This document shows positions 1 through 11,371 of a DNA stretch of 64,000 nt, piece by piece (the first letter of the stretch is position 1; the number at the start of each line of letters is the position of its first letter). Origin of the DNA: Anoplopoma fimbria (Eukaryota; Chordata; Actinopteri; Perciformes; Anoplopomatidae). The position numbers were made by a program, and so were the translations under genes. The stretch covers positions 3,923,688 to 3,987,687 of the forward strand of contig NC_072470.1 in the NCBI RefSeq assembly GCF_027596085.1, read 5' to 3'. Under the pieces are notes generated by a model. It did no database searches and was not told where the DNA came from. It saw only the letters and a list, made by a program, of their open reading frames with translations.

Positions 1-159
1 TTTAGCTAAGATACGTAGCTTCAGTCTCTTTTGCATCATTTACAACCCATTTGGCTGAAAACTTTCTGAACCAAAAATAAGTGTCATGAATATGTTTCAT
101 ATCAGCTTTGTATCATGCTTGCAGAAATGCACAATCACACACAGTTAATCTGGTGAAAC

Positions 160-345
160 GATTGGTTAGTTTAAGGCAACAAAACCACTTTGTTCAAAAA
201 TCATGGTTTGTGTTAAATTCATAACATAACAACGGGACATAAGAATGTAACATAACAACGTAACAACATAACTGGCTTAAATAATAATGGAATTTCTTAC
301 CTCAAGTAACATAACAAGCTAAACAAGTAACATAACAAGCACAAA
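160..345 (+). repeat. Dispersed percomorph-type repeat with a decayed TAACATAAC array
   Basis: The segment opens with GTTTAAGGCAACAAAACCAC, passes through ATCATGGTTTGTGTTAAA, and ends in a degenerate array of TAACATAACAAC-like units at about 222-341. I recall this order (a GTTTAGGCAACAAAACTAC head, an ATCATGGTTTGGGTTAAA middle and a TAACATAACG tail) as a repeat scattered through percomorph genomes. That attribution is from memory. A second, inverted piece of the same head lies near 29.2 kb. The copy is old, since the units no longer match one another. Confidence 0.5.
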
Positions 346-644
346 CGTGTTTTGTATACTTTTTGTTTGACACTTTGTCATTTGTCAGGGATGTTTAAAG
401 AGAACATAACCGTCAATAAACTGTGTCGCTTGTGTGTAGCTATCAGGATATCGGATGCATTTAAGAATGTTTATGAAGGATTTTGATTATTCACAAGAGT
501 CATCTTAAAATCAAGTTGTTTCAGAAATAGTTTGGGGTAAATCAGCTGCCGCTCTTGCTGTAAGCTGCAAAGGTTCAATGCTAAATGTGAAAGCTCGAAA
601 GGCTAAGTGTTTAAGGAAAGTATTATGTAACTCCTTTACTCTAG

Positions 645-1068
645 TTTAAAGGAAAAATTCACTCCAAAAATGATTTTCCTCTGAGCTGTTTCCATTATGC
701 TCACTGTAACTAAACAGAAAGCCGTCTCCTTTAACTAGAAAGCTTGGAGATTGATGAGTGGCTGCATTGACAGTGAATTAGTGACTGGCTCTGTGGGCTC
801 ATGGGACCTTCTGTTTGAGATGTTCCATCCAAATGAGTTTCATTTGAATGTGGAGCTTCCAGCTGTGAATCAGAAAAACGTCCCCGCGTCCAGCAGTTGT
901 TCCATTATTCACCGTCTGAGGAGCAGCTCCAGGATCTGTCTGTACATGACATCACCACCGCAGTGTGTCTCTCTGCCGCTCGGCTTAACGAGGAGCTGAT
1001 TCACATTCACTAATTAGAACTGAGGAGGACGCTCTTATAGGAATAACATGTGGGAGTTTTCCTTTAAA
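645..1068. mobile_element. Candidate MITE with TTTAAAGGAAAA terminal inverted repeats
   Basis: The left end reads TTTAAAGGAAAAATTCACTC. The right end, read on the other strand, begins TTTAAAGGAAAACTCCCACA. The first 12 bases are identical, and similarity fades after that. The enclosed 400 bp has no transposase; an 82-codon frame inside has no recognisable domain. No clear target-site duplication is seen, although the TTTAAA itself could hide one. Similar TTAAAGG-type ends recur elsewhere in the window near 28.1, 35.4, 40.8 and 41.5 kb. The element could equally be two chance matches flanking unique DNA. Confidence 0.35.
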
Positions 1069-1715
1069 TACAAATGTAATGTTTCATATAGGAAACCTTA
1101 CACACAGTTGATTTATGCTCAGCTATCAAATACGCTATGCAGACGATCAAACGTTATTTTTCTGTGACGGAAATCTGATAGAATGTACTAATATAATGCA
1201 CCTTTTTCTTTATTTTCTTATAAAGAACTGATGATATTAAAACAGTTTTAATTATTAATATGCAACTGGGCAAAGTGAGTGATATTTTGAAATAAAGATG
1301 AATCTATAAACACAACACATACAATTTCTGGGCAACAATCCATCCAATTTTATTAGGAAAGTTATTTAAAAAGATATGTACTTTGGAAGGATGTTTTATA
1401 GTAAAAATAAACAATAATTAAAGGTGACAGCAACAGTAAAAAGTACATTTTAAACATTACAAATATTTTAAATATTAACTAGAAATAGAAAAACAACTAA
1501 AATACATCAAACTGTAATGTGGAAAAAATATGAATACACTTAAATTTACCAGTAAACGCTGCAAATATAAGCTGCTAACGCTGATGCTGTTCATAAAGGG
1601 TTAATGGTGTCTCAACCCATCAAGAATCACATTTAGAAGCAAACACATAACTTAAGTTTTCTTTGTTTTGGGGGCATGAAATGATAAATAATGAAAAAAA
1701 GGTCCTGTCAGCCGC
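1069..1715. other. A+T-rich stretch without a gene
   Basis: This stretch is rich in A and T, with short runs of both, and contains stop codons in all frames. I see no repeat, exon or structured element in it. Confidence 0.6.
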
Positions 1716-2090
1716 CTCCTGATAGAAGAGCGTGTGTGACCTCCAGGCTCGATCCTGCCTGCTGATCTGCATCGTTCACACTGTGTTTAATAAGAATTGT
1801 CACATTTTTTAACGTTGCACCGTCGGAGCGCCGCGGCCCGCTGACCCAGAACAAACTAAATTACTGTTACGTAACGCGCGTTGCTGCTTGACTCTATTTC
1901 TGGCGCTGATTCTTTTTTTTTAACCAATTAAACGCCGCCTATCAGACTTGAAGGGTGTCTGCTTTTCTTCAACGTCACTGTGATATGTGAAAAGCATAAT
2001 TACTGAACATGCTGCGGAGATGAAGTGACATATGGAGGCTGGGGAAGCTTCTTAGGGCGGCTTTAGTCCTGAATGTGCAGAATTAGAAGC
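1716..2090. promoter_or_regulatory. Candidate noncoding regulatory element with PAR-bZIP palindrome
   Basis: The sequence switches from A+T-rich DNA to complex DNA with CpGs around GGAGCGCCGCGGCCCG. It contains a perfect palindrome GTTACGTAAC at 1866-1875, which matches the known PAR-bZIP/NFIL3 consensus RTTACGTAAY exactly. AACCAATTAAACGCC and GCATAATTACTG supply homeodomain-type cores. No open frame spans it. The regulatory role is inferred from composition and motif density; conservation could not be tested here. Confidence 0.4.
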
Positions 2091-2599
2091 GACGTCTATT
2101 ACAGCAAATTTAGAAACAGCTTTTTCTTATAGCATTGATGCAGAAACAACTTCTTTATCAAGACGAGCTGACATTTATGATACAGCGACAACAGTACTTT
2201 ACATAACATCACTTCACAGCCTCATCAGAGTTCTTAAAGTTTGACATTTCACTCTTAATCTGAAAAGTTCTGCTTTAAATTCACTCACTTACATGTCAGA
2301 TTTAAGGAGATTGTTGACTTCTTTCCAAACCTCTGCAGCTCTAAAAACGTTTCGATCCACAGAGACAATATCTTGTGGTTTGAACTTGTCCTTTTGTTGC
2401 CGTTCGTGTTGATGCATTCTGCACAGGCAAGATGTGAACCGTCTCAAAGGAAGTTCAAAACTTTTCAGCCACAGATTTTGAACATGTGTGCACATTTTTG
2501 CACAGTATTTTCTTTGTAAGAAGCACATTCTCTAGCTTTTTTCCCACTTCCTTACCATCAATTATGTGGGACCAGTTGTTATTTCCTAATCTCTGCTCT

Positions 2600-3005
2600 C
2601 TATGTGCTCTTAATATGTAGTTTTCTGATTAGATCCTGTTCATCTAGAGCAGCTCGGCCTTCCAAACACATAGGACCGATGCAGATTGAACGCCGTTTCA
2701 GTCATTATTGCAGCGCATGGAGTGAAAGCCTCGAGTGCCTCCCTTCTCATATTTATCAAATCTTCTGTGTTCTGCCGGCTGAAGTACACCTTCCCCAGCT
2801 CCTTTTACCGATACACATATTTTAACAGGACACGGGGAGTCCAATTATTTGCCCACTTCTCACTTGTGCTCCTGGAGAGCCCCACTCAAGTGATTGGCTG
2901 CTGAAATGCACACTGACATCTCTTTCTCATTCATGTGCGCCACACTCATTCCCACCAACAGTAATTTCTAAACTGATTTCCCGCACAGACTCACCTCGAG
3001 TGCCT
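2600..3005. promoter_or_regulatory. Weak candidate noncoding regulatory element
   Basis: This is complex, non-repetitive sequence with CCAATTATTTGCCC, a TCAAGTG NKX2-type core at about 2886-2892 next to ATTGGC, and AACGCCGTTTCAGTC. Short overlapping frames in both strands carry no recognisable domain. It is less dense in motifs than the islands on its right. Confidence 0.25.
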
Positions 3006-3399
3006 GCAGTCACTTCTTGTCAGGGCATGAAGCCGGTAACGCTGAGAAACACGGAGGGGGAGAGAAAGAAAAAACAATTTCTAATCTCACACCTTCACTT
3101 ACTTCTGATGAGCCCTGAAGCGGAGCTGAATTAATGCCAGACCTGGATACCTCAAAAAGAGGCAGAAAATTGAGCTGTTGGCTGTCTGAATCATTTCGCC
3201 CTCTAACTGCTGTCTTTACAGGTGGCTCCACGATAAATCTTCCTCTAAACAACAAGCGTAAATTCACGGCTAACCCTTTAAATTCATCCACTTCAAACAA
3301 GTTTTCTTTTTCTGACAAATCTGGAAGCTGTTCAGGCGATGCAGGCTCACCAGCAGAGGAAGGTTAATTCACCCCAGAGTCCTCGCATAATATTTGCTG

Positions 3400-3575
3400 C
3401 ACGATGACAGCGAGGCGACACGGTGGCGGCCGCTTGATTGACAGTCACTTAGGGGTGTGCCATTTAACCACGGTGACCTTCCTCACATGTCACCGCCCTT
3501 ATGAAAAGGTCAACCTTGTTGCTCTAATGAGTCATCTGATTTCATGACCGACACGGCGATGTGATGCAGACAAAC
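3400..3575. promoter_or_regulatory. Candidate enhancer with PBX-MEIS site and facing nuclear-receptor half-sites
   Basis: An exact TGATTGACAG decamer lies at 3435-3444. This is the established PBX-MEIS/PREP composite site. TGACCTT at 3474-3480 and AAGGTCA at 3506-3512 form two facing nuclear-receptor half-sites 25 bp apart. CTAATGAGTCATCTGATTTC follows and includes an AP-1-like TGAGTCA. The block is non-repetitive and carries no coding frame. The enhancer call is an inference from this motif cluster. Confidence 0.45.
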
Positions 3576-3929
3576 AGTTGTGTAGAAAAATTCAAAATTC
3601 TTTTTTAGGTCAGTGGAGATCATCATGTTGTTGGACAGGTGGTGGTGGATTGTTGCATTCATGTTCTGTCAGAAATGTTGTGCGTTTTTACATCACGTTT
3701 GAAAGAAATGCTGTTATTTAGATTGAACCCTCGGGTCATAATTCATCCGTAATCATTTCATACCGTACATTTTCTTCATCTGTTGCTAAATATATGCTTC
3801 CGTTCTGATCATGTCACTAGTTTTTAATATAATTCTGTCTGTGAGCATTATGAGGAGCACGACACAGATATAGTGGATGAATATCATGCATTATTATCTT
3901 TATTATCTTTGCATTAACAGCAAACATCC

Positions 3930-4320
3930 GTCGCCGAGGCCATGAAGTAGTGCAGAGTGCTGCGTTCACTGCCAGTCCGACTGCTCGGCGTTCCTCTTTG
4001 CTCCGGGCCTTTAGCGCGCCATGTCACATACGCTAACGCGGGAATTAGCAGAATAAGCAGATATTATCTTACAACTCCATAATGGAGGCACACATAACTA
4101 AATACCGCGAGGAAATTGCATAAACAAAAAGGTAATTGATTCCAGGCAAGCTGCAGGTGGACACTTAATTACAGGAAATTTATTAAGCAATGTCCATTAA
4201 TCACCTTGACATGGAGTTATTAAAGGGATGCACTCGCTGGATAATGCAATAATATGAGGAGGAGATGCTAAAGCAGTGGGATTGTTCTACACGGACAAGA
4301 GACGGGAACATTGTTTAATT
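3930..4320. promoter_or_regulatory. Candidate conserved noncoding element, homeodomain-rich
   Basis: A G+C-rich edge (GGGCCTTTAGCGCGCCATG) leads into a long motif-dense core. The core has GGGAATTAGCAG, AAGGTAATTGATTCC, an E-box CAGGTG near 4154, CTTAATTACAGG and CCATTAATCACC, all within about 200 bp. No microsatellite or frame interrupts it. The look is that of a vertebrate developmental CNE, but conservation is not visible from one sequence. Confidence 0.5.
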
Positions 4321-4329
4321 CAGATTAAT

Positions 4330-5390
4330 GTGAGATTAAACATCACACAATATTTACATAACGTACGACTGCTTCTTTCACTTCTACTACTGATGATACT
4401 CTCATTTCCTTTACTTGTGCTATGCTAATGCTACAATTACAACTCTTAATGCTATCACTACTACTACCAATACTTGTACTACTACTACTACTACTACTGC
4501 TGCTACTACAACTTGGACTAGTATTAATATGTATTAGGGGTAACCCAGAGTACTGCTCATTATAAAGGACTGTTACATAAATTTGATTGGTTTATTTCAA
4601 TAAATCATGATAATAGCCTATTCTGGTTTAATTATCAGCCTCTTAAAAAGGCTGTTAATATAAATATGAAAATACCTTTCAATCAATCTCTGTAGTGTGA
4701 GTGAATAAATAGCAATGTAGTCTAAGTTTAATTATATAACAACAACATAAGGCTTCTCTGTCAAAATCCACAAAATGCATAAGAATGCAGCAATATCAGA
4801 GTGATAAATATTAGTTTTAATTTATGATCGATTATCACAGGAAATTAGCTGCAAATGGGGGGAAACTGGGGCCAAAAGTTATATTCAAAACTACATAAAT
4901 AATAAAAGCTAAGAAACAAAGTCCGCTATCTGTCTGCGTATTGATCTCTGCTCCAGTTCAGGTCTATGGACAGCGACACAGCGACACACTAGAAATAGCT
5001 GCCAATACTGTTTACTTAGTTTATTTGTTTGCACATTGAAAAGTAGAGCAATGTAACATAATAAACATAAGTTTAAATCCACTTATAGTGCTACAAGTGA
5101 TAGGAAATACATAAACAGAACAGATATAAGGTGATTTTAAAGTATTTATTGTTGTGTAAACAGATAATGACCGCTAATATAATGATGAACTGCTTTAATT
5201 ATATAAAATGTGTCTTTATAAGAGACGTTATACATGTTAAAAATACTGTTACTTTTCTGCTAAACTATGCTGTGACCTGGAGTACCACTACTTATACTAC
5301 TACTATAAGTACATTTACTCATGAAGAAGACATTATATGTACTGTGATATGAGTTTTAGACCCTTTGTAAAAGTGTTACTAAACGCTGTA
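4330..5390. other. A+T-rich stretch with decayed ACT/CTA triplet arrays
   Basis: There is no gene. Imperfect ACT triplet runs occur at 4456-4509 and around 5283-5305. They are interrupted by TGC and CAA variants, so the arrays are old. The rest is simple A+T-rich DNA with stops in all frames. Confidence 0.6.
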
Positions 5391-5394
5391 AAAT

Positions 5395-5690
5395 GACTCC
5401 TGCCCGCGACATTAATCCACATCTCTCTTTCCAAGAAAACCTGTCTGCATCCTCCTGAAGGAGAGACTCTGAGAAATTGGTCTTATTCCCCACACACTCT
5501 GAGGCAAGTGGCAATTAAAGCGCTGATTAACGTGAGCCCGCTCTCGAACACAACTTCATAGGAGTCTGACAGAACAGTGGGGAGAAGGGGAGATAATTCA
5601 GAAATCTCCTGACCTTGTGCTTATTATCTCCGGTTAATGACTGTTGCTGCCGCCGTCGGCCTCCTGATGGAGCAGGAACCTGGTCAACCT
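5395..5690. promoter_or_regulatory. Candidate noncoding regulatory element
   Basis: Complex sequence with CGACATTAATCCAC, GCAATTAAAGCGCTGATTAACG and TTATTATCTCCGGTTAATGAC, followed by a G+C-rich GCTGCCGCCGTCGGCC. Several TAAT-type cores are spaced 20-60 bp apart. No frame is convincing. The call rests on composition. Confidence 0.4.
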
Positions 5691-6215
5691 GTCTGCTTCA
5701 TTTTCTTCTTCTTGGGTTCTTTGTGTACAGTGGGAGCCGTCATGGAAGTCACATCCTCAGGGGCGTTAGCCTAATTTGTTTATAAAGTGCTTTCTGTCCT
5801 ATTTCCCCTCAGTGATCTGACATTTCTTTGTCTTTCAATGTTACAGAGATATATATTACACACATTTATATTATAAATAAATCAATCAGCTGTTTGTTTT
5901 TCATAGAAATGGCACTCTAAACGTTACAATGAAATATCTTATTATACAAATACTATTTTAGGGAAAAGGGTGGAAGAGAATAAATGACAAAAGTCATGTT
6001 TATATCTTCACAACCTCTGATGATCTTAAATTAAATACAATGTGAATGTTTTAGCAAGCCTTTTTCCAAAGGATACAATTGTTTAGCCTAAAATTTTAAA
6101 TAATTTTATTATTTCTATTTATTTCATTGATAAATAACCTGGTTTGGAACATTTCAAACCCTTTGTAGTAACAACAAAGTCCTTCTTTGATGTTAAATCT
6201 CTCTTTGATTTGCCT
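5691..6215. other. A+T-rich stretch without a gene
   Basis: The DNA is mainly A+T-rich with no long frame. I see no repeat unit or exon-like segment bounded by splice signals. Confidence 0.55.
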
Positions 6216-6219
6216 TTCC

Positions 6220-6885
6220 CTCCATCAGTTGTTTTCCTACATTACCCAGAAGACAATTCTCCATCGAGAAGCATTCACTGCTCGAGCAGCCCTATTGTAA
6301 TTCAGATGTAGGATTAATAAATGTTGTCGTGCTACTGAGACCATCTGTTTCTCTCTGCTCAGAACAGAGAGTTATAGTGACGCCGGTTGATTCATTGTTA
6401 TTGATCCATAATGTGATCAAATTCATTATGGTTATTTAGCGCTGTGGGCCAGTTAAGCTCGCTCACATTAAGCACAGGGCTCCAGTCAGCGTTTGCCGAG
6501 ACCTCAGGGTGAAACTCGTGCATCCAGCCGAACCGCGGCGGCTGCAGGAAGCGGCGGCGGCCTCGCCTGCCTCGGTTTGATCCCATAACAGATTGATATA
6601 CCAAATCGGAGCTGACGTGCATTGCTAAAGATGCCAATGGTAATTAATTAGCATCTCATTTTGACCGCGGCACAACAGGATGCAGAGCTTGCTTCTCCAT
6701 GCCATTTCCCCCCTAGGCTTTGTATTATCAGGGTCAAAATCCCAGCTCGGCGCTCTGAGGGCCCGCTTAATAAATTGAGGAGGGCACGTTGACAGTCAGG
6801 TTTTCGTGGCGCGACCCGTCTCGCTGGTTCCTCGGCGCCCCTGGCTATGACAAACGGTCCCAGCCTCGCTGCTGTCGAACGCAGC
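6220..6885. promoter_or_regulatory. Candidate conserved noncoding element overlapping a minus-strand frame
   Basis: This non-repetitive 660 bp island has TAATTAATTAGCATC at about 6641-6655, CATAATGTGATCAAATTC, and a G+C-rich centre with CCGCGGCGGC. A 79-codon minus-strand frame (6398-6637) contains a basic run GRRGRRR but has no known domain or convincing splice acceptor. I therefore read the block as regulatory rather than coding. If the frame were conserved at the protein level, the alternative would be a terminal exon on the minus strand. Confidence 0.4.
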
Positions 6886-9800
6886 TCAGCAGATCAAAAA
6901 GGCGATGGAGGGGGACTTAAAATGCGTCTCGTTGGAGTTATTAGCATTATTAGCATATTGGCATGTTGACATTTGGCTTGTGTGTCTGATTGAGATGGAA
7001 GGAGGTCAAATACTGATGAGGAGGTGTAACATGTTAAAGTAATGACCCCCACTTTACCAAAATATGAGCCACAAACAGTAAAAAAAATATTTTTAATCAA
7101 GCACATTGCAGCAGGAAGATGTTTTGTGTAGGTGTGTTTTGTGCACCCGAGGCTTGAACAACAATTAGACACATTTTTGACCAAATATATAGTGAAAAAG
7201 AGACTTTATCTTGCTTTAATAATCAGGGAGAAAACGTGGCCATGTTCTTTTTATTACATCTGTATGCTGACAGAATTGTTTTGCACCCAGAATGTTGTTT
7301 GGACCTAATAGTTTTATTCGACCACACATTTGAATTAGTTTCTATGATATTACAAGGTCTGAACAAATTCGGCTGTGGTCAGAGAGAATCTGTTTCTACC
7401 ATGTAGCTTTTTTTTTCTGTTTTCATTCCTCTGTGCATCTTTAAAGTTACTGAGTTGAAGCATCCCCGAAGGGTCACAGAGTTCTCAACATATTACAGCT
7501 CACTAAATGACCGTGGAAAGTTTGAATTCAGGTACGCAAAAGAAAAACACCCAGATTGCAGTTACAGGCATTTTCCATGACAGCAGCAATCTAATCCTCT
7601 TTTTTTCTTCTTCTTCTTTTGGGGTAAGATGTTTTTATAAACCCCTCAGGGTTTTCGTTGCCTCAACCGCACTCTGTTTGTATCCCTCTTTTTTCCTCCT
7701 TTCTTTTTTCTTTCAGCGGTGTGTGTGCAAATAAACTAAGAGCTGCAGCGAAAAGCTCAGAGGTGGAAAAAGGGGAGAGATGACAAAAGACAGAAGAGCA
7801 GAGCTGATGTGTTTGATCCAAACGTGGCTCTGGTTTGGACCAGGATCCAGTAATACATTCATTAACAACCTCAACAACCCCGTCAGAACCTGTTCGAACT
7901 TCATCATCGGCCGTTCGCTCTGTCCGCTTCCAGGTCTGCAAATTACAGAAATCAATACGACGGCTGAAATCAAGAAGACTTGTGTCAACAAAAGCATCGT
8001 CCTTCACTTAAGTGGACGTTTCAGGCAAAGCTGCTGTTTACCTGAAGGCTTTGACTTTTGGGTTCAGTGTTTTTAAGGAATGTCTTTGCTTTGTGGGATC
8101 AAGAGAAGGGAACAAAGGCTCCAACATTTGTTGTGAATTAAGTCTTCAGGGGAGGAGGGTTGAAAGAGAAAAAGCACCTAGGCTGTGGCCTGGAGAGTGA
8201 TGGGGGTACGGTAGGTAGACTGAAGCGTCCTGCTCTGCCAACCGCACGCCGCAGTCAGATACTGTGGCTTATTGGATCCAGGCTCTGCGGATTTGGGGGA
8301 ACGAGGCACGGCTCGCCCGCCCAGTCAAACCACAACAGAAGGCATGAAAACAAACTTCTCAGAATAGCAGTGCTCTCCGTACTTTGGCTGCCTGTTCAAA
8401 GATTTGTGGGGAGATGTTTGATCTTAGTTCAATAATCAGACGTTTTTGTCAAAAAAGCTGCAAGCGGACGACTCGGCACTCTGGTGTCTCCAAACGGCAG
8501 CGAGAGGCAACTGCCCCGACTTTAAAGGTGGAATATGTAACCTTTCACCTCTGTTGTTCAGGCAGATATATTTAAAATAGTCTGCTGTGCTCTGACACCT
8601 GTCAATCACCTCGGATACCTCTCTGATCCTCTCTTAATAGGTACTGACAAGAAGCTGTGACATGTTCACCAGTTTTTCCTATTTGTTTCGATAAAGTTAA
8701 CTGAAACAAATCTTAAGCTGTTGGTTTTTACTGTAGTTTTAGATTTTAGATACTCCCTCAATAGTTAGTAAATGCATTAATGCAATGATGAGGAATTATG
8801 CAGATTCAGCTGCATCAAGAGATTGAATGTCTTTGACTTGCAAGATTGTGCAAAACTGCACTAAAGTACTGCAGCTCACCTGTGAGATGCCACAGTATTT
8901 CCAACAGGACTTCAGCTAACTCTGCTAGCATTATTTGCTAACGTGCATGAACCGATTTATGACGGTGATTGTACAACATTTTAAATTGAAAGAACAGGAT
9001 CATCTTAAATCAACTGGTTCATGAATTGAATTACTGTTGAGTCAACGATTCACACACAAAACAAATATCTTCCAAATAGCAGCTTCAAACCAAGAGGTGT
9101 GACATCATAAAATCACTGTTTCAGCTTTAAGATATTTGATTAAAGAGTTGATAATAGAATAAAACAAACAGCTGAGGCTGGAGTGACACAGAAGAGCACA
9201 GAGAGATGTACATTTTGAGAACATCAATGCATAATAAGCACCTGCAGTTAGCCCGAGCCACTGGCACATTCTAATTAATGTGGAATCAGTCAGAGGAGGC
9301 TCTGTCTAATTTGGGTGTGGGGGGGTGGTGCAGATCAGATCGTGGGATAATTGTGGGTGACTCCAGTCCCTCTCAGTCGGCGGGGTGGGACGGGGCTCAG
9401 GTCTCCAGAGAACGTTAAAAAACTGTAAATTCCCCCTTCATCATTTGAACATGTGCCCTGCAGAGCTCGCTGCTAGAACACAGACAGAGAGGAGGGGGCG
9501 GTGGGTGGGGGGGGATAGAGTGAGAGGAAAAAAAGTGTTTTACATTCACAGATGATCCTAATTTGGTGTGGTTTGGAGTGTAATTTAGATCAAACATAGC
9601 CATGTAAATGAGTCAGGGTTTTCATAATTAGGTGCCTCTGAAGAGGGGTGGAGAGCGAGAGGGGAAGCGCTCGGACCACATCAGTAGGTGTGGCGTCGAG
9701 GCCGTGCATCCACTGAAGGGCAATTTTTGGGTCCCCCCTTGTTCAGAGGGGTGGTGGGGGGAGAAAAGGGAGTGCGAGCTGCAGCGAGCATGCAGGGGTT

Positions 9801-9940
9801 AGTTTAGGGGAAAACACACTCCCAGCGGCACACGGCAACAAAATAGGTCACTCTGCGCCGATTTGGCTTGTCTGTTTCCACTAAGCAACCGACTCGGCTC
9901 AGTGTTTGGTACAGAGGAAGGAACTGGCCCGCTGCCAGCA
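6886..9940. other. Mixed unique DNA without a recognisable gene
   Basis: Short overlapping frames on both strands at 7.5-8.6 kb show no domain and no consistent splice signals. An exact CTGTCAATCA (the reverse complement of the PBX-MEIS decamer) lies at 8599-8608. TTTAAAGGTGGAATATGTAA at 8520-8539 resembles one end of a MITE, but no partner end was found. G-rich patches occur at 9318-9328 and 9495-9512. Confidence 0.5.
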
Positions 9941-9945
9941 CACAA

Positions 9946-9959
9946 CACACACACACACT

Positions 9960-10021
<62 letters not shown>
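9946..10021. repeat. (CA)n microsatellite
   Basis: A short CA run is broken by TTATA, after which about 29 uninterrupted CA units run from 9963 to 10021. The HTHT/CVCV reading frames across it are artefacts of the dinucleotide. Confidence 0.97.
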
Positions 10022-10024
<3 letters not shown>

Positions 10025-11340
10025 AAGAGGCCTGTTTTTCCCCAGCGGGGCCTGTTGATTGAGGATTACCACACTGAAATATTATGGGTATTGTGTAGGT
10101 GTAATGTTACATTTACATTTTTTGGGTGAAGCGGCTCACACTGAGGAGCAACAGTAGAATGAGACATTATCTATGAGCGTGTTAGAATCAGACAACAGGA
10201 GGAGGGTGAGGGAGGAGTCTCACACACATTCAATAAATAAATAAATAAAAGGGATAGAAATAAAATAAAATCACAAATTATCAGGAAAGCACATATAAAT
10301 CACTTCAAAAAAAATGAGAAGGTAATTGAAAATCAGATCAAATCAACATAATATAGCATCTTCAAAAAAAAAAAGTAAATATATGAATAAGTAAATAATT
10401 AACAAGTCAAATGAATAATGAATTGAAATAAAATAATATCCAAAATGGTTATGTATGAGACAAGAAATGCATGAGGTCATAAATAAATTAAATATATTTT
10501 TTTAATTAAAGTTGAAGATAGATAATTTTCATTTTAGTTTTGAAACAAAACATCAAAAATACAGACATATGTGACACAGGAAATCAATTTATAGGACATT
10601 TGTTGCAGCATTTCTGCAGCTCTCATGGATGCAGTTCTTTGTGTTTGTGTGTATAAATTGTGTAACTGTATGAGCGTGGAGCACTGCTCTTATCTCACGC
10701 TGCCATACAAAGTCGTATGATAGACAGTATGGGTATATAAGTCAGGGTGAGATTAGAAGATGAGTTTCCAGCTGAAGCAGCAGACGTGGAGCAGCAGTTG
10801 ATAGATTGTTATTTAGAGCTGCCAACATGCAGAAAGTGCAGCTCTGACTGCGGCTGTAACCCCACTAGAGCTGAGCCACGGAGCTCCAAAAGCCAAAGCG
10901 TCTCGCCGCCTGTCTGTCTGTACTTCCAGATAAGAATCGCATTCAGGGGGTATTGCTCTGCAGAGGAATCCAAGAGTCTAAAAGTGCGTCGTAAATTGCA
11001 TGTGATGTGCAGTTTGCTAACATCGGGCCGCTTTGTCTGAGGGTTTTAAAAAAAAGTCCAAATAGTCTTCAGAATCTCGCTGCCAAAGTGTGCAAAAGTT
11101 TCCCTCTTTAGCGCCGCCGATAGCCAGTGAGGGGCCAGCGGGGCCACCTGCACAGAAGGTAAATGCAACATGGCGGGATTGTGAACCTCCCTAGGGATGC
11201 TGGGATAGCCACATGGCCCGCCAGATCTGCCAGGGTGGCCCCCGCGACACCCGGCTGGGTGCCGTGCTGGGCGACACGCAGCTAAGCCCGCGGATTAGCT
11301 CACGGTGCCACCTATCAGAGGAGAGCACAGCCAATGGGAT
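10022..11340. other. A+T-rich segment then complex unique DNA, no gene
   Basis: The part from 10230 to 10620 is extremely A+T-rich with AAAT units at 10226-10249. From about 10740 the sequence becomes more complex, with G+C-rich DNA at 11110-11330. No frame has a known domain. The later part could be another regulatory island, but its motif content is unremarkable. Confidence 0.5.
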
Positions 11341-11341
11341 T

Positions 11342-11371
11342 GTCTCTCACTCTCACTCTCTCTCTCTCTCT
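11342..11371. repeat. (CT)n microsatellite, interrupted
   Basis: This is a pyrimidine run of CT units with two CA interruptions near its left end. Confidence 0.8.

Noticed and set aside
4456..5305. ACT triplet runs as a CRISPR-like or coding repeat
   Set aside because: They are short and interrupted, without spacers of even size; simple-sequence decay explains them.
6398..6637. 79-codon minus-strand frame as a possible terminal exon
   Set aside because: The only acceptor-like TTCCTGCAG falls in the middle of the frame, and the nucleotide pattern looks like regulatory DNA. Kept as part of the regulatory call.
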